Shown: piece after piece, positions 8,869 through 18,174 of the stretch
Position numbering within the stretch: the stretch's first letter is position 1
Layout of the letters: each line of letters opens with the position of its first letter
Origin: Nocardia cyriacigeorgica
GTDB taxonomy: Bacteria; Actinomycetota; Actinomycetes; Mycobacteriales; Mycobacteriaceae
Direction: 5' to 3'
Assembly (NCBI RefSeq): GCF_005863245.1
Contig: NZ_VBUT01000002.1
Coordinates: 248,001-312,000, forward strand
Length of the DNA: 64,000 nucleotides
The notes under the pieces: generated by a model
What the model was told of the DNA's origin: nothing
Database searches by the model: none
The model's input: the letters and a program-made list of their open reading frames with translations, nothing else
Translations under genes and position numbers: made by a program

Positions 8869-10395
8869 CTATGTTCCTGCGGCACGGATGGGCAACAGAT
8901 CGCCGAGCGCCGTGACGATCTGAGTCACTTCTTCCGGATAAGCCTGCGCCCAGGTTGCCAGAAACGCGGTCGATACGGTGTGGCCCGAGGTGAAATCGAG
9001 ATCCTCGCCGATCTGCTCCCAAATCACATGCCGGTCGCGGTTGGTCAGTCCACGTCGCTGGATCACCGATTTCACTTCCTCCTGCCGATGGACGGGGAGA
9101 TGCAGTGCGACAGTGAGTTTGGCGGACAACTCATCGAGTTGTTGCGAAACGCGTTGGAAAACATGCTCTTCCGGCGACTCCGTGCCGGGAAGTATGTGAA
9201 TGCGCTTGGCCGGAGCGACTCGGTCGGCTTGATCGCCGTCGAGCAGGCACACCGCCGGGAAGTTGGTCGTCGGATTCTCATTGTGATGCTCGGTCATCTT
9301 CACCGCGGGTGATGCACCGCCCATCGCGTGGATTTTGACGGCGTCCATTTCGACACCACCATGGGTGCGGAGCGCGGTCGCCACCATTGATTCGGCGAAG
9401 GAGTCTTCGACGAAGATCGCCAATTGTGCGTCGATCTGCCCGGTGAGCGTGCGCAGCGCTCGCACATCCGGCTTACCTTGGATCACTTCGCCACTGAGTG
9501 CTGACCAGATCGCGATCGGAGGTAAGGGTGCCAGCGCATCGTTGGAGTGCGTGGTGAAGATGACCTGGCATGATTTTCGTGCTGCGACGTCGATCAAGTA
9601 CTCGACGATTCGCTGGGTCGCGACGGGGTGGAGGCCGTTCTCGATCTCCTCGATGAAGACGATCGCATTGTCTTGCGCGGCCTCGATCTCTGCGATCATC
9701 CGGATGATGCTCGCTTCACCCGCTCCGAAGTGAAACTCCGAATACGCTTCACCGCGGTATGTCAGCCCGGTGAACATGCTGACCCGGTCCTCGGCATCGA
9801 GATAGAGCTGCTGGTACCCGGAGATCGGTTTGCCGAGAATCTTCTCGGCGTGCGTAGTGACGTCCACGGGCAGCTGCTCTTCCTTGACCGCGAGAAACGA
9901 CCCGGCTGTTGCTTTTCGAAGATTCTGACGTTCGGTGGCGGGGAGAGTCCGGTCCACACCGAAGAGCCGGACATCGCGTTCGACGGCGTTGCGGTTCCAC
10001 TTGAGCCGCTTGAAGCTCGCGGTACGCGAGACCGGAGAGCGAGTGTTGAGACTGCGATCGATCAACTCGTACTCGATCGACCAATTCTGCATGCTCGAGT
10101 CGTATTTGCCGCTCTTGGCGAAGAACCGTCCCGGTGGCACACTCCGATAAACCAGGGCAGCGGCACCGAGCACGGTTGTCTTCCCACCACCGTTGGGCCC
10201 CACCAGCGCTGTCACCGGGAAGTCGAAGGTCACTTCGCAATCGACGAATCCTCGTACCCGCCGCAGCGTCATCCGCTCGAGGTACTTTCGGTAGCTTCGT
10301 TTGGCCACCTTGGCCGCCAGACCGTCGATCTGGCTGCGACGGATCTCGCTCTTGAACTCGGGCAACCTGTCCTCCCACCCCTTGAATGCGTCCAC
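8869..10395 (-). CDS. OLD-family ATPase with C-terminal TOPRIM domain (GajA-like)
   Basis: About 508 residues from the GTG at 10395; a TTG at 10365 has the better ribosome-binding site (GGGAGG), and a longer ATG at 10581 collides with the divergent gene. Features: Walker A GPNGGGKTT (66-74), ABC-type signature variant FGAGEAS (223-229), Walker B VFIEEIENGLHP (246-257), H-loop TTHS (281-284). A TOPRIM-like segment follows with E330 (IFVEDSFAE) and DGD at 386-388 (CLLDGDQAD). This is the OLD nuclease layout also used by Gabija GajA. Its neighbour downstream is a UvrD-like helicase, which fits a Gabija-type pair. Confidence 0.82.
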   Translation of the reverse strand: MDAFKGWEDRLPEFKSEIRRSQIDGLAAKVAKRSYRKYLERMTLRRVRGFVDCEVTFDFPVTALVGPNGGGKTTVLGAAALVYRSVPPGRFFAKSGKYDSSMQNWSIEYELIDRSLNTRSPVSRTASFKRLKWNRNAVERDVRLFGVDRTLPATERQNLRKATAGSFLAVKEEQLPVDVTTHAEKILGKPISGYQQLYLDAEDRVSMFTGLTYRGEAYSEFHFGAGEASIIRMIAEIEAAQDNAIVFIEEIENGLHPVATQRIVEYLIDVAARKSCQVIFTTHSNDALAPLPPIAIWSALSGEVIQGKPDVRALRTLTGQIDAQLAIFVEDSFAESMVATALRTHGGVEMDAVKIHAMGGASPAVKMTEHHNENPTTNFPAVCLLDGDQADRVAPAKRIHILPGTESPEEHVFQRVSQQLDELSAKLTVALHLPVHRQEEVKSVIQRRGLTNRDRHVIWEQIGEDLDFTSGHTVSTAFLATWAQAYPEEVTQIVTALGDLLPIRAAGT

Positions 10396-10534
10396 GGGAT
10401 GTCGGTCGCCCGCGAACAGGTCCTGTCTCGTCCAGCCGTGTCGCAGTGTACTGGGCGGTCCGCTGTGTAGCGGAACGGAACGCAGCCACGATAGCGTCGG
10501 AGACGGGTGCTTATCGGCTGGCGAGGAGGCGTGG

Positions 10535-13500
10535 GTGCGGGGCGTGGGTGACAGGTCGATTGCGGCATCGGATCCGAGCATGGTGAATCGGGCGGCGAAC
10601 CTGTTCGAGTACCTGACCCGAGTTCAAGATATCGGTACTGCCCGAACCCATGATGCCGCCGGCCTGGGTTCGGTGATCTGGTTGTCGGAACTGCCGATTC
10701 ACCAGGCCATTCGTTATCAGCCGGAGTCTGCCGGCGCCCCGTTCCTGGTTGTCGAGAAGGTGCGCCTGGAAGATCCGCCTCGGCTGGTGGACCGCGCGGT
10801 GCGAGCATGGTTGCAGCCAGGCAGGCTCGATGATCCGGAGAACGAGCCGTATCTGCGGGAAACGCGCGTGGACGGGGAGCGCGAGCTCAGTATCCTCGAT
10901 CATCCCGACGTGGTGGAACAGTTCGAGAGCTGGATCCGGACGTGGCGGCTGTGGGCGGCTCAGACCCGTCGTGACCTGCTGGCATCGAAGCTCTACCACA
11001 GCCTCTACGACATGTACACGGCCCTGAGTGGGTCGTCGGAGACCCATGAGGCGGTGCTCGGTCTCGGGTGCCTCAGCTGGAAGCCGAAGAATCACAGCGC
11101 AGTGCGGCGGCATGTCCTCACTGCGCCGGTCAAGGTCGACTTCGACACCGATTCGGGCACGATCATGGTAACCGCCGAGGTCAGTGCGACTGGTCTGGCT
11201 GTCGAGCTGTTGGATTTCCTGGAGAACACTCAACTCGCCGCACCGGGCCTGGTGCGCGCGGCCCAGGACTCCGCTCGTGATGACGGCATCGACCCGTTCG
11301 ATCGGCCGGGCATTGCCAGCCTGGTGCGCCGGCTCATCCACTGCATCGATCCAGCGGCGACTTACCAGGACGATATGGCCGTCGTGGCACCGTCGTCGCA
11401 GCCGTGGGCCGCGTACGCACCCGCACTGATCCTGCGCCAGCGTGGCAGGCGAGGGCTCGTGCGGGTACTGCAAACCATTGGCGCGCAGATTCGTCAACAC
11501 CGCGAAGTGCCCGAGGGCATCCGGAATCTGGTTGATCCCGATTACATTCCGGAGCGGACGCCCACCGCCGACGATGGCGCGATCGTCCGGGACGGCACCG
11601 ACTCGTTCCTGCCGATACAACTCAACCCTAAGCAGTTGAGCATCCTCGAGCATGTCGATACGAGTGCGCACACGATCGTGCAGGGCCCGCCGGGCACCGG
11701 AAAAACCCATACCGCCGCCGCGTTGATCACTCATCTTCTTGCACAGGGCAAACGGGTCCTGGTCACCGCACAGACAGACCGTGCGCTGGAAGAGGTGCGC
11801 GGCAAACTCCGTGACGAGATCAAACCGCTGTGTGTCGCGGTGGTCGGTACCTCCCGCGATGCGTTCACCGATCTCGAGACAGCGGTGGAGAAGATCTCTG
11901 CCGCAGCGAGCGATCACGAGCAGGACCGGGCGCGGACCGGCAGAACGATCGAGGCGGCCGGTCAGCGGATCGCCGCGTTGCGCCAGGAGCGCGCGCAGAT
12001 CAGGCAACAGTTGCTCCGTTCGCGAGAGCGTGAGGTTGCCTTTCACGAATGTGCCGGATACACCGGGACATTGACCGAGATCGTGTTGCGTCACCGTGAC
12101 GATGCGTCGCGATACGGTTGGCTGGCAGAGTTGGTGACACCGGGTGCGGACGAGCAGCTGCCGATCGCGCCCTCTGACATCGATCAGTGGCGCCGACTCC
12201 TGGTCGACGATGTACTGCGGGATCCGGAGGTTGCCGCACCGCCGTTGCTCACCGTGGGCGAGGTAGCGCCGCTGGCAGATGTCGAGCAATGGTTCGCCCG
12301 GCATCGCGCGGCGACGCAGCGGTGCCGGGAATACGACCACGTGGGCCGCACGGAGCTGGTACGGCGAATCGTTGAACTCACCCCTGCTACCAGGAGCGAA
12401 CTCCGGGCGCTGGTGGCCCGGTTGGATCAGGCGGGATCGAACCTGTCCCAGGCTCGTGACCCCTGGTATCGCGCTGCGGTCGCCGATATTCGCGCCGGCA
12501 GCGCAGGCGAATGGCACACGCGGGCCGAACACCTCGGGGAGCTGCTGGTCCCGGCTGAACAGTGCGTCGCAAAGCTCGGCATGACCGATGTCGTTGTGTC
12601 CGGGGAGGATCTGGGGCCGCTGGTTTCGCTGGCGGAGGCGCTGCTGGCCCGCCTCCGGTCCCACGGCGAGATCAAAACGAACGCCGACGGTTCGCCGAAG
12701 ATGGGGCTCACAGCGCCGCGGGTGGTCAAGGACGCGGCGCCGTTGTTCGAACGTGTGCGCGTCGACGGCCGCATCCCCACCTCGGCCGAACAGCTCGACA
12801 TGTTCTGGCAGTACGCCGAAGCATCTCGATTGCTCGCCCGGCTGGACGCAGTGTGGGACGAGCGGCTGACCCCACCGGCGGGCGGTCCGTTACGGGGGAG
12901 GCTGGCGTGGCACCGGGACCGGCTGGCTCAGCTCGGTCAGGTCCTGCGATTCGGTGCTGAGCTCATGCAGGCCGGACGCAAGCTCACCGAGTTCGGGTTG
13001 CCCGAGCCGGACTGGTCCGAACCGCGGACCGTGCGCACCCTTATGGACGCCTTCGATGCGGTCGCGGCCATGGACGAACAGCGGGCGAGCGAGGAACCGA
13101 TACGCCGCCTACAGCACCGGCTGGGGACGGCGTACCACGATCCGCGCAGCACCTCGAACGTCCGCGAGCTCTATTCAGCGATCGAGCACCACGATCTGAG
13201 TAGGTATCGCGCTGCGTACATCCGGCTGGCCGAACTCGATGATCTGCGGCAACGGTACCGCAGGCGCCTCGAGCTCGATGCTCGCATGAGTGCGCTGCCG
13301 CGGCTTCGGGACGCGATCGCGGCGGATCCGGGCGAGGAACGCTGGGCCGGCCGGATCGCCGATCTGCCACAGGCATGGAATTGGGCACGGGTGGCCGGCT
13401 GGCTCACCGATCACGCCGATGAGGAGATCAACAACCTCTTCCAACGCCTGGACCGAGTCGAGTCCGCGCTGCGGGACGAAGCCACGGTGCTTGCTGTCGC

Positions 13501-15892
13501 GCGGTCCTGGGAGCGTGCGGTCGGACGGCTGACCTTGACCGCACGATCGGATCTGCGCCAGTACGTGCAGCTGGTTCGCAAACTGGGTAAGGGCAAGGGC
13601 CAGCATGCGGCACGGCGGAAGGCGGATATCCAGCAGACGCTTGCGCGGTGCCGACCGGCCGTACCGGCCTGGATCATGCCGATCTACCGGGTGGTCGAAC
13701 AGCTCGATATCGAGCAGGACATGTTCGATGTCGTCGTGATCGACGAGGCGTCGCAGGCCGGTCTCGAAGCTGTCTTCTTGCAGTATCTCGCGCCGCGGAT
13801 CGTCGTCATCGGCGACGACCGGCAGGTATCGCCGGCCGCCGTCGGTGTCGATGAGAACCAGCTGCGTGCCCTGGCCGCTCAATACCTGCCGGACGATCGG
13901 TTCCGTGCGTCGTTCGAGATACCCCAACGCAGCCTGTTCGACGAGGCGGCGATGCGGTTTTCCGGTCGTCTCCCACTGGTGGAGCATCGCCGGTGCGTGC
14001 CCGAGATCATCGAGTTCTGCAACAAGATCGCCTACGAACCACAGGGTATCCGGCTGGTACCCGTGCGCCTGTACGGCGCCGACCGATTGCCACCCATTCG
14101 TACGGTCTACGTTGCCGGCGCGGACAGCACCAAGAACAACGTGAATGTGCTTGAAGCCGAGCGCATTGTCGAGCAGGTGGCCGAATGTGTCGCGAACCCG
14201 CGGTATGCGGGCAAGTCCTTCGGCGTGATCTCGTTGCTCGGCCAGGCGCAGGCGAAACTGATCTGGGACCGGTTGATGCAGACACTGCAACCCGAGGAGA
14301 TCGCGCGCCGGCAACTGCGCTGCGGCGACGCCGCCGATTTCCAGGGCGCCGAACGCGACGTCATTTTCCTGTCGATGGTGAAGGCGCCTGGCCCGGATAC
14401 CCGTCTCGTCGCGCAGACGCGAGAGCAGACCGTGCAGCGCTACAACGTCGCGGTATCCAGGGCACGAGATCAACTATGGCTGTTCCACTCGGTGACGCTG
14501 GAGCAGTTGACCAATCCGGATGATATGCGATACCAGCTGTTGAAGTACTGCATCGAGACTCAGCAATCCGATCGAGCTGTGGCGTCGGCCCGGCCACAGC
14601 CCGTGCCCGTGGACCGCATCGTCGCGCCGTTCGAATCGCTGTTCGAGCAGCAGGTGTACAACTGCCTGGTCGACCGGGGCTATCAGGTGAGCGCCCACTA
14701 CGACGCGGCTGGATATGACCTCGATCTCGTCGTTATCGGTGACCATCGCAAGCTCGCAATCGAATGCGAGGGCGACCGTTGGAACGGCGCGGAACAATTC
14801 CATCGGGACCTCGCTCAACAGCGTGACCTGGAACGGTGCGGCTGGCCCTTCTTCCGGATTCGCCAATCGAGGTTCGCGGCAGACCCTGACACCTGCCTTG
14901 CCCCGTTGTGGCAGCTGCTCGACGAGCTGAGCATCGAGCCGCTGCCCGATGATCCGGATCCGGTGGCGGAGCCCATCCACGCCGAGAGCCCGGTGGCGGC
15001 CGCAGAGCGATCCACCGAGCCCGGCGACGAGTCGAGACTTGCCGGTACGGCGTCGCCGGCAGCCGGTACAGCGTCGGCCGCTGACGGAGTGGACGGTGAA
15101 CGCGGTAACTACGCCGCGGCAGATGAGAACACTATTCCGTTGGGAGCGACGGACTTCCCGGATCGGCCGGAGCCAGCGCTGCAACCATCAGTCGCCACGT
15201 CGGTAGTCAGCGATGCTGCGCTGCCGATCGCCGAGGGTGTCATCCGCCCAGGAGCCGACACCGGCGATGCCATCGATCAACCGGCAATGCCGGTGCAGCA
15301 CGGAAACGTCGCCGACGATGCGCTGACAGAGGTACCCGATGAAGAGTCGGCACCGTCGATCACCGAGTACCAGGCTTTCACCGGATTGCTCGCCCACGCG
15401 AAATCGACTACGGACGACTACTCCCGGTTGATCGCCGATCTGGTCAGCGTGGTGGGGGTCGAAGGACCTGTCACCGGTGGACGAATTGTCGCGATCTACC
15501 TGCGCGAGAATCGCGATGGCGACATCGGCGACCAGCAGAAGGCGCTTCTCGACGGGTTGCGGCGCGCCGTCGAAACCGGCGCGCTCCGCCACGACGACCC
15601 GCTCGGCTTCAACGATCCGCTCCGGTTCGCTTACCGGCTTCCGGAGCAACCGTTGACCCGCTGGCGAACTCTGGGTGCGCGGTCGATCGAGGAGGTGCCG
15701 GCCAGGGAACTGGCCGAGATGACAGCGCACTGTGCACAACGGAACGGCTGGCACGACCGTGCCGCGCTGATGAAAACGGTGCTGGCGGATATTGGTCATC
15801 CGCAACTGACTGATCGGGCTATCGCTGCGCTCGCACTTGTGTGGCCCCTGGCTCGGGACCTATCCGCGGACCTCGCCCCCGCGCGGTCATAG
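10535..15892 (+). CDS. Giant SF1 (Upf1/Dna2-like) helicase with C-terminal Vsr/DUF559-type nuclease
   Basis: 1785 residues. The GTG at 10535 has AGGAGG five bases upstream; an ATG at 10580 lacks one. Residues 1-370 are an uncharacterised N-terminal region. AAA_11 motif I GPPGTGKT is at 384-391, and a helical, coiled-coil-rich insertion of about 680 residues separates it from motif II IDEASQ at 1070. Later motifs include GDDRQVSP, DFQGAERDVIFLS and YNVAVSRARDQL (from 1303). A restriction-endonuclease-like domain follows (FEQQVYNCLVDRGY, D1397, E1410-C-E1412, then FHRDLAQQRDLERCGW), as in MTES_1575/DUF559-like proteins. A disordered acidic linker and a C-terminal winged-helix-like domain (about 1605-1770) complete it. 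Likely a DNA-acting defence helicase-nuclease. It ends tail-to-tail with the next gene. Confidence 0.85.
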   Translation: MRGVGDRSIAASDPSMVNRAANLFEYLTRVQDIGTARTHDAAGLGSVIWLSELPIHQAIRYQPESAGAPFLVVEKVRLEDPPRLVDRAVRAWLQPGRLDDPENEPYLRETRVDGERELSILDHPDVVEQFESWIRTWRLWAAQTRRDLLASKLYHSLYDMYTALSGSSETHEAVLGLGCLSWKPKNHSAVRRHVLTAPVKVDFDTDSGTIMVTAEVSATGLAVELLDFLENTQLAAPGLVRAAQDSARDDGIDPFDRPGIASLVRRLIHCIDPAATYQDDMAVVAPSSQPWAAYAPALILRQRGRRGLVRVLQTIGAQIRQHREVPEGIRNLVDPDYIPERTPTADDGAIVRDGTDSFLPIQLNPKQLSILEHVDTSAHTIVQGPPGTGKTHTAAALITHLLAQGKRVLVTAQTDRALEEVRGKLRDEIKPLCVAVVGTSRDAFTDLETAVEKISAAASDHEQDRARTGRTIEAAGQRIAALRQERAQIRQQLLRSREREVAFHECAGYTGTLTEIVLRHRDDASRYGWLAELVTPGADEQLPIAPSDIDQWRRLLVDDVLRDPEVAAPPLLTVGEVAPLADVEQWFARHRAATQRCREYDHVGRTELVRRIVELTPATRSELRALVARLDQAGSNLSQARDPWYRAAVADIRAGSAGEWHTRAEHLGELLVPAEQCVAKLGMTDVVVSGEDLGPLVSLAEALLARLRSHGEIKTNADGSPKMGLTAPRVVKDAAPLFERVRVDGRIPTSAEQLDMFWQYAEASRLLARLDAVWDERLTPPAGGPLRGRLAWHRDRLAQLGQVLRFGAELMQAGRKLTEFGLPEPDWSEPRTVRTLMDAFDAVAAMDEQRASEEPIRRLQHRLGTAYHDPRSTSNVRELYSAIEHHDLSRYRAAYIRLAELDDLRQRYRRRLELDARMSALPRLRDAIAADPGEERWAGRIADLPQAWNWARVAGWLTDHADEEINNLFQRLDRVESALRDEATVLAVARSWERAVGRLTLTARSDLRQYVQLVRKLGKGKGQHAARRKADIQQTLARCRPAVPAWIMPIYRVVEQLDIEQDMFDVVVIDEASQAGLEAVFLQYLAPRIVVIGDDRQVSPAAVGVDENQLRALAAQYLPDDRFRASFEIPQRSLFDEAAMRFSGRLPLVEHRRCVPEIIEFCNKIAYEPQGIRLVPVRLYGADRLPPIRTVYVAGADSTKNNVNVLEAERIVEQVAECVANPRYAGKSFGVISLLGQAQAKLIWDRLMQTLQPEEIARRQLRCGDAADFQGAERDVIFLSMVKAPGPDTRLVAQTREQTVQRYNVAVSRARDQLWLFHSVTLEQLTNPDDMRYQLLKYCIETQQSDRAVASARPQPVPVDRIVAPFESLFEQQVYNCLVDRGYQVSAHYDAAGYDLDLVVIGDHRKLAIECEGDRWNGAEQFHRDLAQQRDLERCGWPFFRIRQSRFAADPDTCLAPLWQLLDELSIEPLPDDPDPVAEPIHAESPVAAAERSTEPGDESRLAGTASPAAGTASAADGVDGERGNYAAADENTIPLGATDFPDRPEPALQPSVATSVVSDAALPIAEGVIRPGADTGDAIDQPAMPVQHGNVADDALTEVPDEESAPSITEYQAFTGLLAHAKSTTDDYSRLIADLVSVVGVEGPVTGGRIVAIYLRENRDGDIGDQQKALLDGLRRAVETGALRHDDPLGFNDPLRFAYRLPEQPLTRWRTLGARSIEEVPARELAEMTAHCAQRNGWHDRAALMKTVLADIGHPQLTDRAIAALALVWPLARDLSADLAPARS

Positions 15893-17995
15893 CAGCGCGG
15901 TGGGGGTTGTTCCACGCAGAAAAGCCGCGATCTGGATCAATCGATGCGGTGCGATCCGAAGTGAGCCCAATCGGCCGACGAGGCTGTGGAATTCATCGAT
16001 CGGGTCGTCGGAGTGCACAGCCCACTCAGCAACCGCCGCCGCAGCATCCCGGCGCTGCGCTGGTGTGCCCCCGGCGTCGGCCGACAAAAGAATCATTTCG
16101 CCTGCCCCGTCGATCGGGCTGAAGTCGAGGCGACCGTGGTCGGCGGCTGCGGTGACGGCCGAGAGAATGTCGTCGGGATCGGTGAGACCGATGAGATCAC
16201 CGAGCTCGTCGGCGGTAGCTATGCCTCCCTGTGCGCGGAGCTCGCCGATCAGATCGTCGGACAGGACCATATCGCCGGTATCCTGCGTGGACGCAGCGCC
16301 GATGGGCGGTGCGGTCGAGGCATGGTCTGCCGTCTGAACCGGCTGAGGATGCGAAACCTGCTGCACACCAATTGAATCAGTAGCCATCGCCGGTGCTGCT
16401 GCCGATCGCTGCGCTACGGGTACAGGCGCGGCCGGCTCATCCGGCCACAGCATACGGCGCAAGACATCGATCGCTCGTGTCTCATCGGTTCTAGCCGCCC
16501 GCTCGGCGATATGCCAGAGCTGGCGCAGATGCGTCCCCGCGGACCCTTGGGCGGGGTCCTCGGGGGTGCCTCGGACAATCGCAACCAAGAACACGATCGG
16601 CTGGTCGGCATCCGGTCTGATCAGCCGGCCCATACGCTGAACAATCTGCCCGGTCGAACGAGCCGAACTCAAGAACACGCCCAGCCGCGCTCGCGGCACG
16701 GTAAGCGATTCGTCCAGGGCACGTGATTCGACCAGCGCACGCACTGCGCCCTCGCGTAGGCCGGCCGCGATGGCGTCGCGGTCAGGTTTTGCGGACCCGA
16801 CACCGCTGGTGGCCGTGGTGAGCCCGCCCTCCTCGAGTACCCGGGCGATTTGGCCGGCTGATGCGGCACGATCGGTGAACAGGATCGCCTGGCTATTCGT
16901 CGGTAGTACTGCGGGGATCGCACGCACCAGGTCCAGCTTGGCCTGGCACTCTGCAAGCAAAGCCGTATGCGCGGCAACGGCGTTGAAGTACTTCTTGGCA
17001 TATTGCGCCGCGGTGTAGCGGCCGGCGGCCAGAGACCGAACGAAGGGCTCGAAACCACTGTCGTGCGGGTCGGGTGCACCGTAACTGCCGACCAGCATGT
17101 CGGTGACATGCTCGATCTCCGCCTCGAGTTTGTGCAGCTTGCCGGCCTCGTCGTCGGTCAACTGCACCTCGACCTGAACCAGGCGGATCTTCGGCAGGAA
17201 CCCGTCGGCGACTGCACGCGCATAGTCGCAGCCAGGAATGATCGTGCCGAAGTAGGGGACCAGCACCGATTCGACGAGATCGTCGGTGCGCTCGAGTGCC
17301 GAGGTCAGTCCCAGCCGCCACAGATGATGCTCGGCGAGTGCTTTGGCGTACGTTCCGGGACCGTAACTGTGAACGTCATCGACGATAACGGTGGTCGGGG
17401 TATCGCCGGCCCGGCCGACCCGTGCCGCGGCTACCGAGGCAGCGGTTCCTACCAGGACATCCGCCGCGGCTGTCGCCTTGCCGAGGCCCGCCATTGCGAC
17501 CCGGTGGCCAGGCAAGGCCGCTTGTAAGGCCTGCGACCAGCGGTGTTGCTCCTCGGAGCCGGATACGACGACGACTGCGCGGTGCCCGGCCTCGACGGCG
17601 CGCCCTGCTGCCGCGACACCGACCAGAGTCTTGCCCGATCCGGTCACCGACTCGATGATCCCGCGATGGCCGCTGTCGCTCCACTCGTCGAGTGCCGCAC
17701 GCTGCCAATCGCGAAGCGGTGGACCGGCATATGCCGGCTTACCGGCCGAGGTGGGCCGCGCGGCCGGATCGGGCTGCGGCACCGGGTCGATGGCGGCACC
17801 CTTGCGCAGCGCCCAGCGCGGGGGCGTGTGACTGTCGTCCTTGTCGAACAGATCGTCGCGATGGCGGTGCAGAACGCTGTTCACATCGCTGCGGGTAACG
17901 CTCGTATCGTCGATCGCTGTGACGAGCTGGAGCGCGGTGAGCCACGGCTGCGCCGAGAGCAGTTCGACGATTCGCCGCAACAGCCGATCCCGCAC
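15887..17995 (-). CDS. SF2 (XPB/ERCC3-like) DEAD/DEAH-type helicase with winged-helix ends
   Basis: 702 residues; GTG start after CAGGAGG. Residues 1-65 look like a winged helix (LLRRIVELLSAQPWLTALQL). The helicase core has LRDWQRAAL (94-102), Walker A SVTGSGKT (116-123), a degenerate motif II VDDVH instead of DEAH, and motif VI QIVQRMGRLIR. The C-terminus carries a Pro/Ala-rich linker and a helical domain (GELRAQGGIATADELGDLIGL) resembling a second winged helix. It overlaps the convergent giant helicase by 6 bp. Probably a partner in the helicase island; nuclease motifs are not evident. Confidence 0.82.
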   Translation of the reverse strand: MRDRLLRRIVELLSAQPWLTALQLVTAIDDTSVTRSDVNSVLHRHRDDLFDKDDSHTPPRWALRKGAAIDPVPQPDPAARPTSAGKPAYAGPPLRDWQRAALDEWSDSGHRGIIESVTGSGKTLVGVAAAGRAVEAGHRAVVVVSGSEEQHRWSQALQAALPGHRVAMAGLGKATAAADVLVGTAASVAAARVGRAGDTPTTVIVDDVHSYGPGTYAKALAEHHLWRLGLTSALERTDDLVESVLVPYFGTIIPGCDYARAVADGFLPKIRLVQVEVQLTDDEAGKLHKLEAEIEHVTDMLVGSYGAPDPHDSGFEPFVRSLAAGRYTAAQYAKKYFNAVAAHTALLAECQAKLDLVRAIPAVLPTNSQAILFTDRAASAGQIARVLEEGGLTTATSGVGSAKPDRDAIAAGLREGAVRALVESRALDESLTVPRARLGVFLSSARSTGQIVQRMGRLIRPDADQPIVFLVAIVRGTPEDPAQGSAGTHLRQLWHIAERAARTDETRAIDVLRRMLWPDEPAAPVPVAQRSAAAPAMATDSIGVQQVSHPQPVQTADHASTAPPIGAASTQDTGDMVLSDDLIGELRAQGGIATADELGDLIGLTDPDDILSAVTAAADHGRLDFSPIDGAGEMILLSADAGGTPAQRRDAAAAVAEWAVHSDDPIDEFHSLVGRLGSLRIAPHRLIQIAAFLRGTTPTALL

Positions 17996-18174
17996 TCCGG
18001 CACCTCCTGATCCCCAGCCTGGTCTGCACAGCAGCCTAGCGCCCTGGTATGACGATAGGGTCGGCAGATGGACCGCCGAGATTCGCTGTCTCGGTGCTGG
18101 TTCTGGTGCGATGATGAGCTGTCGTGTCGAGTAGGCACCGTGGCATCGGTGCGGTGTTGTGGAGGGGGCGGTGG

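Noticed and set aside
10511..14473. Long minus-strand frames opposite the giant helicase-nuclease
   Set aside because: Typical antisense frames in high-GC coding DNA; the plus strand carries all helicase motifs in order.
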